A stretch of 11,091 nucleotides of DNA from CALIZF01 sp046292445 (GTDB lineage Bacteria > Pseudomonadota > Alphaproteobacteria > Rhodobacterales > Rhodobacteraceae). The position numbers and the translations under genes were made by a program. The DNA lies in NCBI GenBank assembly GCA_046292445.1, contig JBKBQT010000054.1, positions 1 to 11,091 on the forward strand, in the 5' to 3' direction. A model generated the notes under the pieces. That model worked only from the letters and a program-made list of their open reading frames with translations, searched no databases and was not told the DNA's origin. Below are positions 7,071-11,091 of this stretch, piece after piece (the first letter of the stretch is position 1; the number at the start of each line of letters is the position of its first letter).

Positions 7071-7546
7071 GCCCCGGCCTCGTAACGGCCCGACTTGCCG
7101 CCATCCTTGAAGAGAAGCCGCACCGCCTCGATCCGCATGCCGCGATCGACCGCCTTGACCATGTCATAGACCGTGAGCGCCGCGATGCTGACGGCTGTCA
7201 GCGCCTCCATCTCGACACCGGTCTGGCCGGTGGTGCGCACCTCGGCCTCGATGCGCACGCCCGGCAGGTCGATGTCCACCGTCAGATCGAGCGCGACCTT
7301 GGTCACCGGCAGCGGGTGGCACAGCGGGATGAGATCGGCGGTGCGCTTGGCGGCCATGATCCCGGCGAGCCGCGCCACGGCGAGCACGTCGCCCTTGGCC
7401 GCTCGCCCCGCGGCGATCAGGGCGGCCGTGGCCGGTTCCATCACCACGACGCCCCCGGCGCGGGCGATGCGGGCGGTCGCCGGTTTGGCGCCGACATCGA
7501 CCATGACCGCGCGCCCCTCGGCGTCGAAATGCGTGAGCGGCATCAT
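7067..7546 (-). CDS. moaC: Cyclic pyranopterin monophosphate synthase MoaC
   Basis: Works after MoaA to convert 3',8-cyclo-7,8-dihydro-GTP to cyclic pyranopterin monophosphate, the first stage of molybdenum cofactor synthesis. The 159-residue product is the standard length and aligns with E. coli numbering without offset: His77 in LIPLCHPL, Glu112 and Glu114 in GQTGVEMEALTA, and the catalytic pair Asp128 and Lys131 in VYDMVKAVDRGM. LFKDGGKSGRY closes the protein. Two adjacent ATG codons are possible starts (7546-7544 and 7543-7541). The first overlaps the trpC stop as ATGA; the second is better spaced from the upstream AAGGGGG. moaA is not in this window, so this pathway must be completed elsewhere in the genome. 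The 3' end overlaps moeA by 4 bases. Confidence 0.98.
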   Translation of the reverse strand: MMPLTHFDAEGRAVMVDVGAKPATARIARAGGVVVMEPATAALIAAGRAAKGDVLAVARLAGIMAAKRTADLIPLCHPLPVTKVALDLTVDIDLPGVRIEAEVRTTGQTGVEMEALTAVSIAALTVYDMVKAVDRGMRIEAVRLLFKDGGKSGRYEAGA

Positions 7547-8355
7547 ACGCCCCCTTGCGCCGTCGGCGGCGCCGCGAGCAGCGCGCGCGTTGCCGCCGCG
7601 ACATCGGCCTGCCGCATCAGCGCCTCGCCGATCAGGAAGGCCCGCACGCCATACCGCGCAAGGTCGGCCAGATCCTGCGGGCTCGCAAGGCCGCTTTCCG
7701 AGACCACCAGCCGCTCCTCCGGCACCCGGCGCGCAAGATCGCGGGTGGTCTCGAGGTTGACCTCGAACGTGTGCAGGTTGCGGTTGTTGATGCCGATGAG
7801 CGGCGCGGCGAGCATGGCGGCGCGTTCAAGCTCCGCCCGGTCGTGGACCTCGAGCAGGACATCCATGCCCCAGGCGGCGGCGGCTGCCTCGAGTTCGAGC
7901 GCCTGGGCATCGGAGACGGCGGCAAGGATGACGAGGATCGCATCCGCGCCCCAGGCCCGCGCCTCGGCCACCTGCCAGGGATCGAAGAGGAAATCCTTGC
8001 GCAGGCAAGGCAGCCCGGTCGCCGCGCGGGCCGCGGTCAGGTGTTCCGGCGCGCCCTGGAACGAGGGCGCGTCGGTGAGCACCGACAGGCAGGCCGCGCC
8101 GCCCGCCTCATAGGCGGCCGCGAGCGCGGCGGGGTCGAAATCGGCGCGGATGAGGCCCTTGGAGGGCGAGGCCTTCTTGATCTCGGCGATGAGGCCATAG
8201 CCCGTGCCGGCGGCATGCGACAGCGCGCGGGCAAAGCCGCGCGGGGCCGGCGCGGCGCGGGCGGCGTCCTCGAGATCGGCGAGCGGCATGGCGGCCTTGG
8301 CGGCCGCGATCTCGTCGAGCTTGTAGGCCTTGATGCGGTCGAGGATGGTCGTCAT
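7543..8355 (-). CDS. trpC: Indole-3-glycerol phosphate synthase
   Basis: Ring-closes carboxyphenylaminodeoxyribulose phosphate to indole-3-glycerol phosphate in tryptophan synthesis. The 270-residue product is a monofunctional TIM barrel; there is no TrpF domain fused to it. Visible active-site motifs are GLIAEIKKASPSKG (Lys60), CLRKDFLFDPWQV (Lys120), DVLLEVHD (Glu169), GINNRNLHTFEV (Asn191), VVSESGLASP (Glu220, Ser221) and FLIGEALMR. The ATG at 8353-8355 gives the typical MTTILDRIKAYK start and has AAAGGGGGA 6 bases upstream. Unlike its neighbours it is not overlapped by the preceding gene: 58 bases separate it from the ung stop. At its 3' end it overlaps moaC by 4 bases (ATGA). The trpF, trpA and trpB genes are not here, as expected for the dispersed trp genes of Rhodobacterales. 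Confidence 0.98.
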   Translation of the reverse strand: MTTILDRIKAYKLDEIAAAKAAMPLADLEDAARAAPAPRGFARALSHAAGTGYGLIAEIKKASPSKGLIRADFDPAALAAAYEAGGAACLSVLTDAPSFQGAPEHLTAARAATGLPCLRKDFLFDPWQVAEARAWGADAILVILAAVSDAQALELEAAAAAWGMDVLLEVHDRAELERAAMLAAPLIGINNRNLHTFEVNLETTRDLARRVPEERLVVSESGLASPQDLADLARYGVRAFLIGEALMRQADVAAATRALLAAPPTAQGGV

Positions 8356-8363
8356 GGGCGGTC

Positions 8364-8410
8364 CCCCTTTCGCTTCGGTGCTAGCGCGCGGGCGGCGGCT
8401 TGGGAAGGGG
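8364..8410 (-). promoter_or_regulatory. Possible stem sequestering the trpC ribosome-binding site
   Basis: In the 58-base ung-trpC gap, on the mRNA strand, CCCCTT (8410-8405) just after the ung stop is complementary to AAGGGG (8369-8364), the core of the trpC Shine-Dalgarno sequence. Pairing would hide the site. The stem is only 6 bp over a 35-base loop, so this is tentative. No promoter was recognised in the gap. Confidence 0.25.
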
Positions 8411-8414
8411 CCGC

Positions 8415-9059
8415 TCAGGCCGTCCAGTTGATCGGCGCCCCGCCGCGCGCGGCGAGCCAGGCGTTGACGCGGCTGAACGGACGGTGGCCGAAAAATCCCC
8501 GATGCGCGGACAGGGGCGAGGGATGCGGCGCGGTGATGACAAGATGCCGCGCGGGGTCGATCGCGGCGGCCGCCCGCTGCGCCGGCGCGCCCCAGAGCAG
8601 GAAGGCGCAGGGGCCCCGCGCGGCCTCGGCGAGGATTGCCGCCGTCAGCGCCTGCCACCCCAGCCGGGCGTGTCCGCCCGCCATCCCGGGCCCGACCGGC
8701 ACGCTCAGCACCGTGTTGAGCAGCAGAACACCCTGCGCCGCCCATCCGGCCAGATCGCCATCCGCCCGCGCGATCCCGAGATCATCGTGCAACTCGCGCA
8801 GGATATTGGCCAGCGAATGGCGCGGCGGCACGCCGGGCGGATAGCCGAAGGCAAGGCCGGTCGCCCGCCCCGGCTCGTGATAGGGATCCTGCCCGAGGAT
8901 CACCACCCGCACCGCGTCGGGCGGCGTCAGGTCCAGCGCGCGAAAGACAAGGCCGGGCCCCGGCGCCCAGGGGCGTGGCTCGGCCATCAGGCGGTCGCGC
9001 AAGGCGGGCCAGTGGTCGCGGAAGGCGGGCAGATGCGCCCAGGGCGCCGGCGGCGTCAT
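8415..9059 (-). CDS. ung: Uracil-DNA glycosylase, family 1
   Basis: Excises uracil from DNA, starting base excision repair of deaminated cytosine or misincorporated dUMP. The 214-residue product is slightly shorter than E. coli Ung (229). Family 1 motifs are complete: GQDPYH (56-61) with catalytic Asp58 and Tyr60, the uracil-stacking Phe71 in LAFGYP, Asn115 in LLLNTVLSV for uracil recognition, and HPSPLSAHRGFFG (179-191) with catalytic His179 and the DNA-intercalation loop. The ATG (9059-9057) overlaps the trpD stop as ATGA, so it is probably translated by coupling with trpD; only a weak GGGG-type ribosome-binding site is visible. The unusual point is the place: it sits between trpD and trpC in a biosynthetic operon. 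Base composition matches its neighbours, which argues against a recent foreign insertion. Confidence 0.97.
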   Translation of the reverse strand: MTPPAPWAHLPAFRDHWPALRDRLMAEPRPWAPGPGLVFRALDLTPPDAVRVVILGQDPYHEPGRATGLAFGYPPGVPPRHSLANILRELHDDLGIARADGDLAGWAAQGVLLLNTVLSVPVGPGMAGGHARLGWQALTAAILAEAARGPCAFLLWGAPAQRAAAAIDPARHLVITAPHPSPLSAHRGFFGHRPFSRVNAWLAARGGAPINWTA

Positions 9060-10069
9060 CCGCCCCGCGTGATCCGGGCAAGCGCGGCGAGCGCGGCCCG
9101 CGCCGCGCCGCCGTCGATGCTGCGCGCGGCGCGCTCCGCGCCTTCGCGCAGGTCGGCCGCGCGCCCCGCCACCACCAGCGCGGCAGCGGCGTTGAGCAGC
9201 ACCGCGTCGCGGTAGGCCCCGCCCGCGCCGTCGAGCATGGCGCGCAGCGCCGCCGCATTCGCCGCCGGCTCGCCGCCGAGGATCGCCTCGAACGGATGCC
9301 AGGGCAGGCCGGCCATGTCGGGCGTCACGGTGAACTCGCGCACGCTGCCGCGTTCGAGCGCGGCAACCCGGGTCGGCGCGGCGATGGAGATCTCGTCCGT
9401 CCCGTCGCCGCCATGGACGATCCATGCCGCCTCGGACCCCAGCAGGCCGAGCACCTCGGCCATCGGGCGGATCAGATCGGCCGAGAAGGCGCCCGAAAGC
9501 TGCCGCCGCACCCCGGCGGGATTGGTCAGCGGCCCGAGGATGTTGAAGATGGTGCGCGTCCCGAGCTCCAGCCGGATCGGCGCGACATGGCGCGTCGCGG
9601 GGTGGTGCATCGGCGCCATCATGAAGCCGATCCCGGCCTCGGCCAGGCACCGCTCGACCACCGCCGGGCCGACCATGACGTCAAGGCCAAGCGCGGTCAG
9701 CGCATCGGCCGCGCCCGACCGGGATGACAGGTTGCGGTTGCCGTGCTTGGCCACCGGCACGCCCGCCCCCGCCACCACCAGCGCCGCGGCGGTCGAGATG
9801 TTGAGCGTGCCCTTCCCGTCGCCGCCCGTCCCGACGATGTCGATCGCCCCCGCCGGCGCGCGGACCGGCACGCAATTGGCCCGCATCACGGCCGCGGCGG
9901 CGGCATATTCCGCCACCGTCTCGCCCCGCGTGCGCAGCGCCATCAGCAGCCCGCCCATCTGCGCCGGCGTCGCCTGCCCGGCGAAGAGGAGGGTGAAGGC
10001 CGCCTCGGCCTCGGCCCGCGTCAGCGGCCGGGTGCAGGCGGCGGCGATCAGCGGCTTGAGGTCGGTCAT
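9056..10069 (-). CDS. trpD: Anthranilate phosphoribosyltransferase
   Basis: Transfers the phosphoribosyl group of PRPP to anthranilate, the second step of tryptophan synthesis. The product is 337 residues, normal for the family, and is not fused to TrpG as it is in E. coli. Motifs: the helical N-terminal domain (residues 1-70), IVGTGGDGKGTLNIST (78-93) binding PRPP, AKHGNRNLSSRSGAADAL (107-124), FNILGPLTNP (175-184) and the metal-binding Asp225-Glu226 in DGTDEIS. The ATG (10069-10067) overlaps the trpG stop in ATGA. No clear Shine-Dalgarno sequence precedes it, and a short GC hairpin sits just upstream, so initiation probably depends on ribosomes finishing trpG. The 3' end overlaps ung by 4 bases. 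Confidence 0.98.
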   Translation of the reverse strand: MTDLKPLIAAACTRPLTRAEAEAAFTLLFAGQATPAQMGGLLMALRTRGETVAEYAAAAAVMRANCVPVRAPAGAIDIVGTGGDGKGTLNISTAAALVVAGAGVPVAKHGNRNLSSRSGAADALTALGLDVMVGPAVVERCLAEAGIGFMMAPMHHPATRHVAPIRLELGTRTIFNILGPLTNPAGVRRQLSGAFSADLIRPMAEVLGLLGSEAAWIVHGGDGTDEISIAAPTRVAALERGSVREFTVTPDMAGLPWHPFEAILGGEPAANAAALRAMLDGAGGAYRDAVLLNAAAALVVAGRAADLREGAERAARSIDGGAARAALAALARITRGG

Positions 10070-10659
10070 GCCGGCACGCCGGCCGGCGCGGCGGTGCGCG
10101 CCAGGAACGCGCCCATCAGCGCCGCGCCCTGTTCGGAGGCGATGGATTCGGGGTGGAACTGCACGCCCTCGACCGGCGCGGCGCGGTGGCGCAGGCCCAT
10201 GATCGTGCCGTCCGCCGTCCAGGCCGTCACCGCGAGCGCGGGGGGGAGCGTCTGCCGATCCACCACCAGGCTGTGATAGCGCGTGGCGCGGAACGGCGCG
10301 GGCAGGCCGGCAAAGATCCCCGCGCCCGCGTGGTGGATCGCATCCGTCTTGCCGTGCACGATGGACGGCGCGCGGATGACGCGCCCGCCGAACGCTTGCC
10401 CGATGGTCTGGTGGCCGAGGCACACGCCGAGCAGCGGGATGCCCGCCTCGGCCGCCGCACGCGTGAGCGCAAGGCAGATGCCCGCCCGGTCGGGGTCGCA
10501 GGGGCCGGGCGACAGGACGATCCCCGCCGGGCGCAGCGCCAGCGCGCCCGCCACGTCAAGCGCATCGTTGCGCCGCACCGTGACCGAGGCCCCGAGCCCG
10601 CCGATCAGATGGACGAGGTTCCAGGTGAAACTGTCGTAGTTGTCGATCAGCAGGATCAT
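10066..10659 (-). CDS. trpG: Anthranilate synthase glutamine amidotransferase subunit
   Basis: Glutaminase subunit that supplies ammonia to TrpE for making anthranilate from chorismate; in many bacteria the same protein (TrpG/PabA) also serves PabB in folate synthesis, which is possible here. The product is 197 residues, a class I (triad) amidotransferase: LLIDNYDSFTWNL at the N-terminus, SPGPCDPDRAG (50-60), nucleophile Cys80 in LGVCLGHQTIG, and His169 and Glu171 in VQFHPESI. The ATG (10659-10657) has AGGAAGA at 10667-10673, spacing 7, the best ribosome-binding site of the block and consistent with this being the first gene of the operon. It is divergent from the plus-strand gene at 10838. 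trpE is not in the window; in R. sphaeroides it lies on the far side of yibQ. Confidence 0.98.
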   Translation of the reverse strand: MILLIDNYDSFTWNLVHLIGGLGASVTVRRNDALDVAGALALRPAGIVLSPGPCDPDRAGICLALTRAAAEAGIPLLGVCLGHQTIGQAFGGRVIRAPSIVHGKTDAIHHAGAGIFAGLPAPFRATRYHSLVVDRQTLPPALAVTAWTADGTIMGLRHRAAPVEGVQFHPESIASEQGAALMGAFLARTAAPAGVPA

Positions 10660-10837
10660 GGCGCCGTCTTCCTTCCCGTCCTGCCCGCCCTTTCCCCGGG
10701 TACCCTGGTGGTGCAAGGGGGGTCGAACGCGACCGCAGGGCGCGGTATAGATGGAGCGAAGGCCGAAGCGGCGTCAAGACCGCGGGTTCGGCGAGGCAGT
10801 CGGCAAGGCAGTCGGCGGGGCGGAGCGCGAGGCGGGC
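10660..10837. promoter_or_regulatory. trpG / yibQ-like divergent promoter region
   Basis: These 178 bases lie between two divergent starts and should hold the promoter of the trpG block. On the minus strand TTGACG (10777-10772) resembles a -35, and TATACC (10749-10744) resembles a -10, but the spacing of 22 is too long for a standard promoter. On the plus strand TATAGA (10746-10751) is a candidate -10 with only a weak -35 (TCGAAC, 10723-10728). A perfect 5-bp hairpin, ACCGC/GCGGT (10732-10746), overlaps these elements, and a GGGTACCC palindrome is at 10698-10705. No leader peptide with tandem Trp codons is present on the minus strand. Confidence 0.4.
10794..10817 (+). repeat. Two tandem copies of a 12-base unit
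   Basis: AGGCAGTCGGC occurs at 10794-10804 and again at 10806-10816, giving two near-perfect copies of a 12-base unit that differ only at the last base. It lies just upstream of the plus-strand gene. If the alternative start at 10751 were used, it would encode a repeated AVG-containing tetrapeptide in frame. It looks like a small replication-slippage duplication. Confidence 0.7.
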
Positions 10838-11091
10838 ATGGCAAGGGGCGTGATTGCGGGGATCATGGCGGGGGTCGGGACGGCGGCGGTGATCGCCGTC
10901 GGCCTGACGCTGGTGATGCCGCCGCCCGGCGAGGGTCCGCCCGCGCTGCGGCCGGCCCCCGTTGCCGCGCCGGCGGTGCCAGCGCCGCCGCTGGCCGCCG
11001 AACGCGCGCCGGCGACGGATGCCGCGGCGTCCGATGCCGTTGCCGTGGACAGGTCCCGCCCCGCTGCGCAGGTCGCGGCCGACGGGGCGGC
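10838..11091 (+). CDS. Membrane-anchored protein N-terminus, probable YibQ (divergent polysaccharide deacetylase), cut by window edge
   Basis: Only 84 codons are visible. The product begins MARGVIAGIM, with one basic residue before a hydrophobic segment (about residues 5-27, ending LTLVMPPP), then a low-complexity Pro/Ala-rich stretch from residue 28 to the edge. This is the pattern of a signal anchor followed by a periplasmic linker. The ATG at 10838 has GAGG 5 bases upstream; an in-frame ATG at 10751 would add 29 charged residues before the membrane segment and is less likely. I cannot identify a catalytic domain because it lies off the window. The YibQ call rests on position: from memory, R. 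sphaeroides has trpE-yibQ-trpGDC, and Rhodobacterales YibQ proteins have a similar anchor and linker. Other envelope proteins with such an N-terminus remain possible. Confidence 0.6.
   Translation, partial: MARGVIAGIMAGVGTAAVIAVGLTLVMPPPGEGPPALRPAPVAAPAVPAPPLAAERAPATDAAASDAVAVDRSRPAAQVAADGA

Noticed and set aside
10660..10837. trp leader peptide and attenuator upstream of trpG
   Set aside because: No short minus-strand frame with tandem TGG codons and no terminator/antiterminator pair with a T-run is visible.
1..11091. Mobile elements, CRISPR arrays, toxin-antitoxin or phage-defence genes, tRNA or rRNA genes
   Set aside because: No regularly spaced repeats, transposase motifs, terminal inverted repeats or structured RNA signatures seen; every sizeable frame with family features is a core housekeeping gene.

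Overview
The window is GC-rich chromosomal DNA with tightly packed core genes and no mobile element. It most likely comes from an alphaproteobacterium of the Rhodobacterales (Rhodobacter/Paracoccus group). Three things point there: the neighbourhood trpG-trpD-trpC-moaC-moeA-lexA-comEC-gltX-gltA, a perfect alphaproteobacterial SOS box (GTTC-N7-GTTC) in front of lexA, and an N-terminal fragment beside trpG that fits YibQ. From memory, the locus trpE-yibQ-trpGDC is described in Rhodobacter sphaeroides. The genus is inference; no 16S or full-length marker was compared.

Layout from left to right. gltA (citrate synthase, 3' end cut by the window edge) and gltX (glutamyl-tRNA synthetase) lie on the minus strand as a likely pair. 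comEC (DNA-uptake channel) is divergent from gltX on the plus strand and converges on lexA. Then comes a long minus-strand block, in transcription order trpG, trpD, ung, trpC, moaC, moeA, lexA. At the right edge a plus-strand membrane-anchored protein, probably YibQ, starts divergently from trpG and runs off the window.

The minus-strand block combines three jobs: tryptophan synthesis (trpG, trpD, trpC), molybdenum cofactor synthesis (moaC, moeA) and DNA damage response or repair (ung, lexA). Four of the six junctions are 4-base stop/start overlaps (trpG/trpD, trpD/ung, trpC/moaC, moaC/moeA), which suggests translational coupling. The two exceptions are the 58-base ung-trpC gap and the 79-base moeA-lexA gap. 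The latter holds a promoter with a TTGACA -35 and a LexA operator over the -10, so lexA can be autoregulated although it sits at the end of a biosynthetic operon.

I found no convincing undescribed system. The points most worth a second look are ung embedded in the trp genes, the lexA promoter/operator, a G8 tract that forms the ribosome-binding site of a GTG-started comEC, an 8-bp inverted repeat in the gltX/comEC divergent region, and a cluster of rare codons inside moeA. No gene-free stretch exceeds 300 bases; the longest is the 178-base trpG/yibQ divergent region.
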